Part shown: positions 17,486 through 26,688 of the stretch, one piece after another
Layout of the letters: each line of letters begins with the position of its first letter
Position numbering within the stretch: the stretch's first letter is position 1
From: Planctomycetaceae bacterium
Lineage (GTDB): Bacteria; Planctomycetota; Planctomycetia; Planctomycetales; Planctomycetaceae
Direction: 5' to 3'
NCBI GenBank assembly: GCA_041398785.1
Contig: JAWKUA010000026.1
Coordinates: 1-64,000, forward strand
Length of the DNA: 64,000 nucleotides
Translations under genes and position numbers: made by a program
The notes under the pieces: generated by a model
Databases searched by the model: none
What the model was told of the DNA's origin: nothing
Seen by the model: only the letters and a program-made list of their open reading frames with translations

Positions 17486-19270
17486 TTGAACTGGCTGAAA
17501 TCACGACTGTTCTGGCGGATCATCGGGATCTATGTCCTGTTGTCGACGCTTGCGCTCGGCGGCTTGCTGATCACACTGACGGAGCGACTGCGTGCTCACG
17601 GCAGACATGAACTGGAAGCGGAGAACCGCCGAGTTCTGCAGGCGATCTGCGAAAGTCTGTCCGGCGGCGCCTCACTCGCTTCGATCGCAGGGGACTGGGA
17701 GCCGCTGCTGGGCAGCCGGAATCAATCGCTGGTTCTGCTGGACGATGCCGGGACGATCGTTGCCGCGACGCACGGCGGTGACGCGCTGAGCAGCGCGACG
17801 CTTGGTTCGCTTGTGCGCAGCACTCGCCACGAACGCGCAGTGACCATCTGGCTGGCCGGCAGACCGACCGTCGTTGTAAGTGCAGCGTCCGTCGAATCTG
17901 CGGCGTCCGATGTAGCGGTGGTTGTGCTGCAATCAGATGTTGCCGACAGACTGGAAGCGTCTGAAGCGGTGGTGAATTCCGCGGGGCGAGCGGCCGTTGT
18001 AGCGTGGCTTTGCGGAACCGCGTGCCTGGCGTTTGTCGCGTCGACGTTTGTGGGACCGCTGCGTTCGCTGATGTCGGCGATGACCATGTCAGAATCTTCC
18101 CAGGACCGGCGAAGCGATCTGCTGTTGCGGCTCAGCGACCGGCCGGACGAATTCGGCCAGATCGCCAGGTCGCTCAGGAACGTTGAGTCCGACCGGCGCA
18201 ACAAACTGGCGGAGCTGCAGAAGTCGGAAACGCAGGTTCGAGCACTGGCGACTCGACTTTCCACGGTTCTGCAGTCGATGGTGGAAGGCGTTGTCGCGGT
18301 GGACACCAGCGAACGCATCCTGTTCGCCAACGACGTGGCCGGAAAACTAATGGGACTTGAGCCTTCCGAAGTGGAAGGGCGTTTCATCTACGAAGCAATC
18401 CGCAGTCCTCACGTGCAGGACACGGTTCGGGAAGCGATTCTTGCCGAAGAGCCGACGACATTGGAATTCAAGCTGCCGCGCGGCGGGCAGCAGCTTTCTC
18501 TGGTGGCGGCTCCGATTCGCGGCGAAGGAGCGACCGGCGCGGTGCTGGTTTTCCACGACGTGTCGGAAATTCGCCGGCTGGAATCGATGCGACGCGATTT
18601 TGTCAGCGGCGTGTCCCACGAACTCAAGACGCCGTTGACCGTGATTCAGGCCTGCACGGAAACTCTGCTGGACGGTGCCATCGATGACCGGGACGCGGCC
18701 CTCCGGTTCCTCAGGCAGATTGAGGAACAGTCGGAGCGACTGCTGCAGTTGATTCTGGGAATGCTGCAGCTTGCTCGTGTGGAGTCCGGGGAGCAGGCAT
18801 TCAACAGGGAGCCTGTTGCGGTGCATGAAATCGGTGCACAGGTCATTCAGTCACTGAAGCCCGTCGCCGAAGCCCGATCCATTCAGCTTTCAATGACCGG
18901 CGAAGCGGAAATGTATGTGCTTGCCGACTACCAGGCACTGCGGACCGTGCTGAGTAACCTGGTCGACAACGGAATCAAGTACACTCCGGAAGGCGGGCAG
19001 GTCACACTGGAACTTTCCGCGGAAACTCACGCCGGCGTTATTCGCGTTCAGGACAACGGCGTCGGCATCCCGGAGAAGCACCGTCGCCGTGTGTTCGAGC
19101 GGTTCTATCGCGTGGAACGGGATCGGAATCGCGAACGAGGTGGCACCGGACTGGGACTGGCGATTGTCAAGCACCTGTGTAACACGATGCGGGCGGAACT
19201 CAGCCTGCACAGCCGAGCGGGCCAGGGGACAACCGTCACTATTCGGTTTCCCGTCGAGGACGGACAATGA
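17486..19270 (+). CDS. PhoR-like membrane sensor histidine kinase
   Basis: A 594-residue two-component sensor. TM1 lies at about 9-31 and TM2 at about 168-192, with a periplasmic sensor loop between. A cytoplasmic linker and a PAS-type region follow (about 250-355; VLQSMVEGVVAVDTSERILF). The HisKA box is SHELKTPLTVIQ with His about 378. The HATPase has NLVDNGIKYTPEGG, DNGVGIP and GGTGLGLAIVKH. This resembles PhoR-type kinases, but no response regulator adjoins, so the partner is elsewhere and the signal is unknown. No ATG fits the N-terminus; TTG at 17486 after CGAAGAGA is chosen because TM1 starts there. The stop overlaps the next start (ATGA). Confidence 0.82.
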   Translation: MNWLKSRLFWRIIGIYVLLSTLALGGLLITLTERLRAHGRHELEAENRRVLQAICESLSGGASLASIAGDWEPLLGSRNQSLVLLDDAGTIVAATHGGDALSSATLGSLVRSTRHERAVTIWLAGRPTVVVSAASVESAASDVAVVVLQSDVADRLEASEAVVNSAGRAAVVAWLCGTACLAFVASTFVGPLRSLMSAMTMSESSQDRRSDLLLRLSDRPDEFGQIARSLRNVESDRRNKLAELQKSETQVRALATRLSTVLQSMVEGVVAVDTSERILFANDVAGKLMGLEPSEVEGRFIYEAIRSPHVQDTVREAILAEEPTTLEFKLPRGGQQLSLVAAPIRGEGATGAVLVFHDVSEIRRLESMRRDFVSGVSHELKTPLTVIQACTETLLDGAIDDRDAALRFLRQIEEQSERLLQLILGMLQLARVESGEQAFNREPVAVHEIGAQVIQSLKPVAEARSIQLSMTGEAEMYVLADYQALRTVLSNLVDNGIKYTPEGGQVTLELSAETHAGVIRVQDNGVGIPEKHRRRVFERFYRVERDRNRERGGTGLGLAIVKHLCNTMRAELSLHSRAGQGTTVTIRFPVEDGQ

Positions 19271-19974
19271 CCAAAGAAGACTTTCGCAACTGGCTGGTAA
19301 AAAAAATCGAAACGCAGCAGAAGCTGACGATCGGTGCCAGCGCCGCGATGGCGGTGCTGGGACTGCTGGCGTTTGTTGTTCAGGGAGGAATTCTCTACTG
19401 GCTGGTTTCGTTCGGATACGGCCGGACGACCGGCGCCATGGTGATCCTCGGACTGTTCGGCGGAATGGGAGTTTTCACGTTTCTGACCGCTCCGGGGAAA
19501 CTCCGCGATGGTGAATTCGAAGCGAACACGCCGGACGGTTCCATCACGGTGCGCGTTGCTCCCACCATGTCCGCTGCCTGGACGTTTGCGATGGGCAGTC
19601 TGGAGTCTGACCAGTCATGGCCTGAAAGAATCTTCGGCCTGCTGATGCTGGTTCCGCGGCTGATCTGGACCGCCTGGTACATGTACGGGCGCATTGAGCA
19701 GGTCCGGCAGATCGATATCAACGCGTGCGCGGCCGTTCTGCGACTGTTGTTCAAAAAGTCCGAAAAGGTCAGCGTGGAGACGATCGCCGAAAAACGAAGC
19801 GGTACTGATCTGACAAAGACGCTTCGGGAAGTTTCGCTGATCGACGGAGTCGTATTCCTGACAAAGCGGGATGTCGGTATCAGCATCGCTCCGCGGTTGT
19901 CGGAGGATCTGGCGAAGTGGCGCGAAAAGCTTGGCGAATCATCCGAAGCTCCGTCGTCACCGTTTGCTGACTGA
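19267..19974 (+). CDS. Membrane protein of unknown function, coupled to the histidine kinase
   Basis: A 235-residue protein that I do not recognise. Two hydrophobic segments near the N-terminus (about 20-45 and 53-73) and an amphipathic hydrophobic stretch (about 118-138) suggest membrane attachment. The C-terminal 95 residues are soluble and charged, and include a winged-helix-like passage (VSVETIAEKRSG ... EVSLIDGVVFLTK). Its ATG overlaps the kinase stop by four bases, implying translational coupling, so it may act with that sensor. No catalytic motif is visible. Confidence 0.7.
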   Translation: MTKEDFRNWLVKKIETQQKLTIGASAAMAVLGLLAFVVQGGILYWLVSFGYGRTTGAMVILGLFGGMGVFTFLTAPGKLRDGEFEANTPDGSITVRVAPTMSAAWTFAMGSLESDQSWPERIFGLLMLVPRLIWTAWYMYGRIEQVRQIDINACAAVLRLLFKKSEKVSVETIAEKRSGTDLTKTLREVSLIDGVVFLTKRDVGISIAPRLSEDLAKWREKLGESSEAPSSPFAD

Positions 19975-20035
19975 TGCCGCAGCACGGTGATATCCAGTGA
20001 AACGGCCGATCGTTCCGGTTCGAAGCCTCAGGCGA

Positions 20036-20941
20036 TCATGACCCTTCGGCAGCCGCGACAAGCTGTTCGACGGTGTGTCTCAGCAGTCGGTCGCCGCCGA
20101 ACTGCATTCCCAGACCCTTGATCTTGTCGCTGACAATCTGATGCCGGGGCACCGGACATTCACCGTTGATCACTGCGTCGCTGCCGGAGATTTCCTTTGC
20201 CAGCTCGGCGACTTCGCAGTCGGAGATATATCGGTCGTAGCAACTGAAGACTTCTCCGGCGACGGCGTCGGCATGCAGCAGGATATCCACGGCCTCCGCG
20301 ACATCCGCCGCATGTACCTCCTTTCCGCCGCGGTGGCATTCGACGGTTTCCCCGGCGGCCACGCGCCGCACCAGATCGTACCACTTGCTGCGGGACGGCA
20401 CATGATGCAGTCCGTAAATGCCGGTTGGCCGCAGCGCGCAAATCGTGTAGCCGGCGCCAAAACCATAGCTGTGAACGAACTGCTCAATCGCGGCCTTGTA
20501 GGCTCCATAGTGAGTCGTCATCCACAGCGGATGAGTTTCGTCGAGCGGCCGGTCGTCGAGAATCTTTTCGTGAACCGCGCACGTGGAAATGAAGACGAAC
20601 CGGCGAACGTGCAGTCTGCGAGCCGCCTCGATGAGCTGCACCGAACCGACAACGTTTTTCTGCACGAACTCCGTGATGTCGCCTTCGCCGCCGCGAAACG
20701 TGTCACCGGTACGATGCAGGCCGGAGTGGACGACCGCGTCGCAGCCTTCCAGCAGAGCCACACACGAACGTTCGTCGCCAAGTTCGCCGCGGACCCAGGT
20801 GACATCCATACCGCCGTCGCCCGGTTCATAGCAGTCACTTTCCGAGCGGTACCAGCAGCGGCACGAGTTGCCAACTTCGTGCATCTTGTTCACGATATAG
20901 TGGCCCAAGAATCCGGTAGCACCGGTGACTGCGACTTTCAT
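20036..20941 (-). CDS. NAD(P)-dependent epimerase/dehydratase (extended SDR)
   Basis: A 301-residue extended short-chain dehydrogenase/reductase. The Rossmann motif TGATGFLG (6-13) binds NAD(P); the catalytic set is S119 in ISTC and Y145-x-x-x-K149 (YGAYK). Later parts match sugar-nucleotide epimerases and related NAD-dependent reductases (ALRPTGIYG; VHAADVAEAVDILL). The likely substrate is a nucleotide sugar or similar ketone, but nothing narrows it. It starts at the clear ATG 20941 (MKVAVTGATG), divergent from the rhodanese gene 48 bases away. Confidence 0.85.
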   Translation of the reverse strand: MKVAVTGATGFLGHYIVNKMHEVGNSCRCWYRSESDCYEPGDGGMDVTWVRGELGDERSCVALLEGCDAVVHSGLHRTGDTFRGGEGDITEFVQKNVVGSVQLIEAARRLHVRRFVFISTCAVHEKILDDRPLDETHPLWMTTHYGAYKAAIEQFVHSYGFGAGYTICALRPTGIYGLHHVPSRSKWYDLVRRVAAGETVECHRGGKEVHAADVAEAVDILLHADAVAGEVFSCYDRYISDCEVAELAKEISGSDAVINGECPVPRHQIVSDKIKGLGMQFGGDRLLRHTVEQLVAAAEGS

Positions 20942-20989
20942 TCAGGATCCCCTGGCACGGGCTGACGGCAACGAACAGGAACAGCGATT

Positions 20990-21310
20990 ATGGAAGTGGA
21001 CTGCGGGACTGTCAAAGCGAAGCGCGACGCGGGCGACGTCTTCCTGCTGCTGGACTGCCGTGAACAGGCCGAGTTCGACCGGGTCGCAATCGATGGGGCC
21101 GTGCTGCTGCCGATGAGCGAAATTCACGGGCGAGTCTCTGAACTGGAAGAACACAAAGCTGCGGAAATCGTCGTCTACTGCCACCACGGCGGACGCAGTC
21201 TGCGTGTTGCCATGTGGCTCCGGCAACAGGGGTTTCAGAAAGCGTTCAGCATGGCTGGCGGCATCGATCAATGGGCGATGGAAATTGACGTTTCCCTGCC
21301 CCGATATTGA
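20990..21310 (+). CDS. Rhodanese-like sulfurtransferase domain protein
   Basis: A 106-residue stand-alone rhodanese. The active-site loop is C64-HHGGRS-, giving the nucleophilic cysteine that carries a persulfide; the conserved LLDCREQAEFD and the final MAGGIDQWA are typical. Single-domain forms deliver sulfur or act in sulfite and cyanide handling; the partner is unknown. No signal peptide is seen, so it is cytosolic. Divergent from the SDR gene. Confidence 0.88.
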   Translation: MEVDCGTVKAKRDAGDVFLLLDCREQAEFDRVAIDGAVLLPMSEIHGRVSELEEHKAAEIVVYCHHGGRSLRVAMWLRQQGFQKAFSMAGGIDQWAMEIDVSLPRY

Positions 21311-22076
21311 GCAGCGATCACGACCTGTTCGACGGCTGAAAAAAGCACCTCTGAAACGACAAAGCCGCGTCGAACACCTCGGCGCCTCAATGAGTTTCCA
21401 CGCCGCTTGATTCTCCGGCGCGACGGGGTGGTCACGAACCGACTTCCGTTCAGGCGCTGATCCTCGGGGCAGGACAGGATCGCGCGGACGTCCCGGACTG
21501 CGCTGGATCCGCAGATTCCGAATTCGACGGTGGACGACTTCGTCGCCAACCGAAGAGGACTCCCGTCGGACAGGTCGCGTTCGCTCGACCGCGAATTCAC
21601 AACATCCCGGGAAACCACAGTGTCGGCGGCATTCGCGAAGCCTGCCCAGGAATCAGCGACACGGCTCGATCGGCAGCTTTCGCCGATCCTGACGGCGCTC
21701 GGCAGAGAACGACGTCAACGCCGTCAAGCAAAACTGCCGGAATTGCCAATTTGCGCGATTTTCAGCAGAAATGTCCTCTCGACGGTATTGCTGCGATCCG
21801 GTAATTAGCCGCGTCTCTCAATTTCTCTCCTCACCTATCTGTCCTGAACTCCTCGCATCTCGTTTTTGGCATCCGCCTGTTTTCCTGTTACGTGCCGGAC
21901 ACACCGAATCGACCGCAGTCCCGTGCTGCCATCGTAGCCGGAGAATCGTCCGCACCTCTGAATCGCAGAAGCGATGGACGCGGGTCGGCCTGAATTTCGC
22001 CAGACGACACCCTGCGGTTCGTGCCCGGAAAAATCTGTCTGCCAGCCCACTGTTTTTCTTTCGAATAAGGCCCTTC
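21311..22076. other. Long intergenic region, no gene seen
   Basis: About 766 bases. Several open frames cross it, but all have shadow-like Arg/Ser-rich composition and no ribosome-binding site. An upstream in-frame extension of the lipoprotein gene to 21771 is rejected because the lipoprotein signal begins at 22077. I see no RNA gene or repeat. Confidence 0.4.
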
Positions 22077-23642
22077 ATGCGCCGATTCATCTCGCTTCCT
22101 GTCTGGACTTTGCTTGTCTGTGCACTGGCACTGGCGGGATGCTGCATGTCAGGACCCGGCTACTATGGCCCGGGATACTATGGGCCCGGCTACTATGGCC
22201 CGCCGGTGGGCAGCACGGGGAATGGTTACCCGGTTTTCTGGGGACCGGGACCGATCCCGGTAGTTCCGGTCAACGGTCCGGGAGGTGAGCCGCCGATTGT
22301 TGGATACATTCCTCCCGGTACACTTCCGCCGACACTGCCTTCGTCGCCGGTTGTTCCGATTTCGAATCCTGTGGAACCGACATCACCGGTGTCGCCCGCT
22401 CCGGACACTCCGGCAGAGCCTCCGGTTATCGTGGGGTCTCCGACGAAACCGGAGACTCCGACGACGCCTGCCGATCCCGGCGAATACTGGGCGCCGTGGC
22501 CGCTGCCGCCACGCAGTGGAACGGCAGCCCGTTCCGTAGGACAAACCACGGCGGGATCGCTGGCTGCTCAATCGACGGGACGACGGCACGGCCATCCGAT
22601 GCGTTCCACGGTTCGAGGCGGATCGCGCGCGGCGCGTGATCACCATTCTTCCGCCGGGCTTCCCGGACGCATGCCAACCTACACGGAACGAGTCACCGGA
22701 GCGCCGTCCACGCCGTCGGAAGATCTGCGGTATCGCGGTGGTCGCATCATTCCGCATCTGTCCTTTGTGAACCTTTATGTTGGCGGCGACGACGCCTGGC
22801 AGAAAAGCGATATCGATTCCATCGACCACGCCATCGCCGCGGCCATGTCAGATCGGTATCTGAACAATGTCATGCGTCAGTATTTCAACAACGCCGAAAT
22901 CACCAGCACGGAACTGCCGTCACATCCGCTGGTCGGTTACGTGCCTTCCGTGATGACTCAGGGCGACGTCGAATACTGCATGTCGTACCTTTACGATCGC
23001 GGGTATCTGAGTCAGTACGACCTGTCGTCGACGGTGTTCAACCTGCTGCTTCCGCCGGGAACGGTGCTGAATGACGCACCCGAACGCCGGTCCACCGCAG
23101 CGCGAGCCGGACGGAGCGCGCGCGCGACGAGATCCGCCGCGAACGTTATTGTCGCTTCCGCCGAAGACGTGGAATCGTCACCCGTGATTCCAAAGGCTGA
23201 GGAAGGTGATTCGACATCCGGACTTGGCGGTTATCACGGCAGCATTCATAAGGGCGGCAGCACGGTCTACTACTCCGTCGATGTCTATTCGGAACGCCGT
23301 GCCGACGGATCCATGAACGGCATTCCGGTCTTTCAGGAAAGCTGGAAGAACGTCGTTGCAACGCTGTATCACGAATTGAATGAAGCTCGAACGGATCCGG
23401 ATGTGGAAGACGCCATCCGCAACCCGTACGACATCGGTTCGGAACGATACCTCGGCTGGACGTCCGATCGCGGCGAAGAATGCGGCGATTACCCGCTGGA
23501 CGAAGCCCGCCAACTGAGCATGGTTGTCCTGGAAGTGCCGCTGGCGGATGGAAGCGGAACGGTGCCCGTGCAGCTGCAGTATTCCAATGCCGTGCATGGT
23601 CCGGAAGGCCCGATCGCTGAACCGCATCCACTGCCCCGCTGA
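22077..23642 (+). CDS. Lipoprotein with Pro-rich stalk and HELxExxTDP domain
   Basis: A 521-residue predicted lipoprotein: a short hydrophobic signal followed by the lipobox LAGC (about 17-20). A GPGYYGP triplet repeat (about 24-42) and a Pro/Thr/Val-rich stalk follow, to about residue 145. The C-terminal half is globular. It carries H432-E-L-N-E436-ARTDP and, 34 residues later, GEECGD (466-471). That spacing recalls the HExxE...TDP...GExGD pattern of EXORDIUM/phosphate-induced and some metallopeptidase-like proteins; this is inference from motif alone. No function is assigned. The start 22077 is fixed by the signal sequence. Downstream is a truncated DUF1559 gene. Confidence 0.75.
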   Translation: MRRFISLPVWTLLVCALALAGCCMSGPGYYGPGYYGPGYYGPPVGSTGNGYPVFWGPGPIPVVPVNGPGGEPPIVGYIPPGTLPPTLPSSPVVPISNPVEPTSPVSPAPDTPAEPPVIVGSPTKPETPTTPADPGEYWAPWPLPPRSGTAARSVGQTTAGSLAAQSTGRRHGHPMRSTVRGGSRAARDHHSSAGLPGRMPTYTERVTGAPSTPSEDLRYRGGRIIPHLSFVNLYVGGDDAWQKSDIDSIDHAIAAAMSDRYLNNVMRQYFNNAEITSTELPSHPLVGYVPSVMTQGDVEYCMSYLYDRGYLSQYDLSSTVFNLLLPPGTVLNDAPERRSTAARAGRSARATRSAANVIVASAEDVESSPVIPKAEEGDSTSGLGGYHGSIHKGGSTVYYSVDVYSERRADGSMNGIPVFQESWKNVVATLYHELNEARTDPDVEDAIRNPYDIGSERYLGWTSDRGEECGDYPLDEARQLSMVVLEVPLADGSGTVPVQLQYSNAVHGPEGPIAEPHPLPR

Positions 23643-23715
23643 GTTAAACGGCGTTGATTTTCTCCACCGGCGACACACATTTAGGCGAGTGTCGACTGAA
23701 AAGATACCATCGAAC

Positions 23716-24360
23716 ATGGAGCAGGATTCATCATCCTCCTGGCGAAGCCGGCTTGCTGTACCACACAAGTCACTTTTCGTCATATTGGCTAGCTTGGGTA
23801 ATCACACGGGGGTATCTGCGGTATCCCCGTTTCACCCAGATTGCCATAATTCGAGATGTGTGGTAGAGCCAGCGCAGGATGGAAAGGACGGCTGGGGCTA
23901 TGGAGCGTTCATTCTGCCGCAGCTTCACCAGGCTTCGCTCTTCAACGAGCTTGCCCCAAATCGAACCTCGCGCGACGGGCCCGCGGTTGACCAGTCGCTG
24001 GTCAGCACAAGACTGCCGGTATTCGAGTGCCCGGCGGTCCTTGAGGAAACAGCGGGACGTTCAAATTACAAAGGCTCCGCCGAACTCTTTGCCTACGAAG
24101 CGCCGCTGGAAGACGTGTACGACGGCGAAAGTACGACACTGATGCTGGGTGAGTCCGTCGCCCTTCACAGATGGGCGGACCCCGGGACAGGAACCTGCAC
24201 GTCCGGGCCGAATCAGGGTGACTTCGGGAGTCCGCATTCCGGTGGAGCGAATTTCCTGATGTGCGACGGGGCTGTTTACTTCATCGCCGACCACGTTGAC
24301 ATCGCGACATTTCAGGCCCTTAGCACTCTCGCAGGACGAGAAGTCGTCGGTGACTTTTAA
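23716..24360 (+). pseudogene. DUF1559 protein fragment lacking the pilin-like N-terminus
   Basis: Residues from about 55 to the end (214) follow the DUF1559 (SBP_bac_10) pattern: WGYGAFILPQLHQASLFNEL, RLPVFECPA, SNYKGSAE, DGESTTLMLGES, SPHSGGANFLMCDGAVYFI. The usual N-terminal FTLIELLVVIAI helix and NNLKQIGLALHNYH segment are missing. The bases upstream (23643-23780) do not encode them in any frame. I read it as a 5'-truncated copy. Its TAA overlaps the stop of the intact minus-strand DUF1559 gene, so the two face each other tail to tail. Confidence 0.6.
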
Positions 24361-25436
24361 CGCAAATCACTCACAACGGATTGCCGCAGCGGAGTGTCGT
24401 CCAGATCCGTTCCCTGAGGACTTGCCAGAGCCGCATAGACTCCGCCGTCAATCGATTCGTTCAGAAACGAAACACGCCCGTCGGCGTATGCCATGTTAAC
24501 GCCGCCTTCATGAAACGAATTCGGGACAGGTGACGAGCCTTCGGCAGCCCAAAGTCCGCTGTTGATCGCGTTCTCCGCCGCATTCGACAGTTCGTGATTC
24601 ACGCTGCCGTCGGAACACCGGGCAGCCGGACAGGGGATTCCGACAAAGAATGTCGTCAGCAGCGGAGACGGGTTTGCGAAATTGCCGGATGAGGACTTCG
24701 GATCGAAGCCCGTCCGGACGTTTTCACCGACCAGAAATGTCTGTGACGCGCCGTCGCGAATCATGTTCAGAGAATGATGCCGCACGGTTCCTCCGGGATT
24801 CGAGTTCTCCGGAAAGTACATCCCTGACTTCTTCAGAATGCCGCGATCCAGGTCGTCCACAGCGTCATCGCCGCTGCACACCTGCCCGTCGCCGTTCAGG
24901 TCCGGGAATCTTCGCTGCCAGTCAATCGGGCAGTCGCGGACACCGGTGCCAGTCTTCGTTGTGAAACCCCAGCCCCCGTTGACGGCGTAGCTCAGATCCC
25001 CGTGCGGCTTCCTGCTGCGCGAAATGTCAATCGGGCACAGGAAAACTGGAACTCGCGTCGCCGCCAGGGGCTCGTTCACGGGATCTGAGAATGACTTGTC
25101 GAAAGTCCAGCGTTCATGCAGATTTCCCTGGTCAAGATGCGGCAGGATCGTCACCGCCCAACTGTGACGGGCCTCGCCGGGGCTGTCGTCCGGATCGTGA
25201 AACAAGCCGGACGCGGGAAACCGGCGATGTGAGTCATGGAACGCCAGCAGTGCGATGGCGATATTCTTCAGGTTATTCTGACACTGCACTTTTCGGGCAG
25301 CAGTTCGAGCAGTCCCAATTGCCGGGAGCAGCAGGGCGAGAATCACGCTGACGATCGCCAGTATCACCAGCAACTCCAGCAGAGAGATGCCGGAACGGCG
25401 GGATTCAGCCCTTCGCTTGAATGACGTGCTGTGCAT
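24357..25436 (-). CDS. DUF1559 pseudopilin-like protein
   Basis: A 359-residue DUF1559 (SBP_bac_10) protein. The N-terminus has a type IV pilin-like prepeptide and helix, RSG-ISLLELLVILAIVSV, with the Glu at +5 after cleavage, then CQNNLKNIAIALLAFHDSHR. The globular part shows WAVTILPHLDQGNLHERW, FLCPIDISR, DGASQTFLVGENVR and a C-terminal HEGGVNMAYADGRVSFL. Planctomycetes encode many such proteins, thought to be exported by pilus-type machinery; the exact role is unknown. An insert at about 180-215 (LNGDGQVCSGDDAVDD) looks like a calcium-binding loop. The start 25436 has GAGAG upstream; an ATG at 25517 would add an implausible pre-leader. Confidence 0.85.
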   Translation of the reverse strand: MHSTSFKRRAESRRSGISLLELLVILAIVSVILALLLPAIGTARTAARKVQCQNNLKNIAIALLAFHDSHRRFPASGLFHDPDDSPGEARHSWAVTILPHLDQGNLHERWTFDKSFSDPVNEPLAATRVPVFLCPIDISRSRKPHGDLSYAVNGGWGFTTKTGTGVRDCPIDWQRRFPDLNGDGQVCSGDDAVDDLDRGILKKSGMYFPENSNPGGTVRHHSLNMIRDGASQTFLVGENVRTGFDPKSSSGNFANPSPLLTTFFVGIPCPAARCSDGSVNHELSNAAENAINSGLWAAEGSSPVPNSFHEGGVNMAYADGRVSFLNESIDGGVYAALASPQGTDLDDTPLRQSVVSDLR

Positions 25437-25592
25437 CAGAGAACTCTCATTCCGGCGCAAGTCACGAGACGCCCTGACGAGCGGCCTAAGCGTCTGAACC
25501 ACGCACCGGTGGCTCATAAACTTATACCGAGTTTTTCAGCCACAGCCAGCGCACCGCTTGCAATCATTGAAATGTCTGCTTTAATACTTAAG

Positions 25593-25624
25593 AGAGCCAG
25601 AGAGCCAGAGAGCCAGAGAGTCAG
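25593..25624. repeat. Octamer tandem repeat AGAGCCAG
   Basis: Three exact copies of AGAGCCAG (25593-25616) followed by a one-mismatch copy AGAGTCAG (25617-25624). The repeat lies in the divergent space between the DUF1559 gene (start 25436) and the secreted protein (start 25732), about 110 bases upstream of the latter. Its unit is not a multiple of three, but it is outside coding sequence. Confidence 0.8.
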
Positions 25625-25718
25625 AGACAGCGCCCCTAGGCTAGGCCGCGTTCGGATCTCGAGTCACCGATCCGGAGATTTCAACCGTCCGACATCTCCA
25701 ACTTTCCGTAAGTCCAAC

Positions 25719-25725
25719 AAAGGAG
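25719..25725 (+). promoter_or_regulatory. Strong ribosome-binding site
   Basis: AAAGGAG, six bases before the ATG at 25732. It decides that start over the in-frame GTG three bases earlier. It is the best Shine-Dalgarno sequence I noticed in the window; most genes here have weaker ones. Confidence 0.75.
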
Positions 25726-25731
25726 TCAGTG

Positions 25732-26607
25732 ATGTTCGAAAACCGTGTTCAATTTCTGTGCCTGCTGACAGTGTCACTCGCCTTCGGTTTCGCCGCCAAC
25801 CCCTGCAACGCTGATCCATGTGATCCGGTGGAGAAGAATAGTTTCGGTGAGAATGTAGCATTTGACATCGGTGGCCAGTTCACGCCATCTGGACGCCAAT
25901 TGTATCGGCTTGACGGCGCGAATTTCGTGACCGATCACCGGCGATACGGAATGGATCAGACCGGAAATATGGTGGCATGCGATACAGGCAAGGAGAATTG
26001 TGTCGGCACGCCCTACTCATACACTGTCGTCGCAGGGGCATTGCCGCTTTACACCCCAGCAATCTTTGATAATATGGGCAATGTTCTTAACCCAAAGGTG
26101 ATCAACGGCGTACTATGGACGGAAATCACTGCGGACGAGATCAATGCGTTCTATGATATGAAATACGCCGGATACACCCCCGTGGGGAATGCAGACATTT
26201 CTCAGAACTGTCATGGATATGCGTTCGAAGTACATGACTGGCCGTTCGACGGTCCCACTGCGCCGGGCCAGGCGGGTGATGGTTCGTGGACCCTTCTGAA
26301 TCCAATTGGCGAGAACTGCTGCTACGAACCTGCATCGACGAAAGATTCTGTCCTCATTGCCTGGCATCCAATTCATACGATTAAGCTGACTGGCGGCCAA
26401 CTTTGTAACAACACGATGGGGCCAGTTCATATTATCAATGGTTCAAGTGAAAAGTTTCGCTCAAGTCGGATATACGAGCAGCAGTCTCAGTGCCCCAACA
26501 GCGTCGACTACTACAAGGCACACAGAAACCCAGCGTACGGGACCGTGTTTCCATTCGGGTGGTGGAAAAAGGTTGGGGGACCAGCAGAGGGTCGTTCGCC
26601 ACTCTGA
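25732..26607 (+). CDS. Secreted Cys-rich protein of unknown function with NCHGYAF motif
   Basis: A 291-residue protein with a signal peptide (about 1-27, cleavage near CNA-DPC). The mature part has many cysteines, suggesting disulfides. A central QNCHGYAFEVHDW segment (about 160-172) places an adjacent Cys and His as in some papain-like or transglutaminase-like sites; a later IAWHPIHTIKL supplies further His. This is only suggestive, and I do not recognise the family. Codon and base use look less GC-rich than in the neighbouring blocks, as in the next gene, so the pair may have been acquired. The gene has a strong ribosome-binding site. Confidence 0.65.
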   Translation: MFENRVQFLCLLTVSLAFGFAANPCNADPCDPVEKNSFGENVAFDIGGQFTPSGRQLYRLDGANFVTDHRRYGMDQTGNMVACDTGKENCVGTPYSYTVVAGALPLYTPAIFDNMGNVLNPKVINGVLWTEITADEINAFYDMKYAGYTPVGNADISQNCHGYAFEVHDWPFDGPTAPGQAGDGSWTLLNPIGENCCYEPASTKDSVLIAWHPIHTIKLTGGQLCNNTMGPVHIINGSSEKFRSSRIYEQQSQCPNSVDYYKAHRNPAYGTVFPFGWWKKVGGPAEGRSPL

Positions 26608-26688
26608 ATTTACCTTTTTGGACGGTGAGGCACATGCACGCCCTGATCGCAATGGCGATGTGGGTAACTTTTCCGGAAGGGGCGACTG

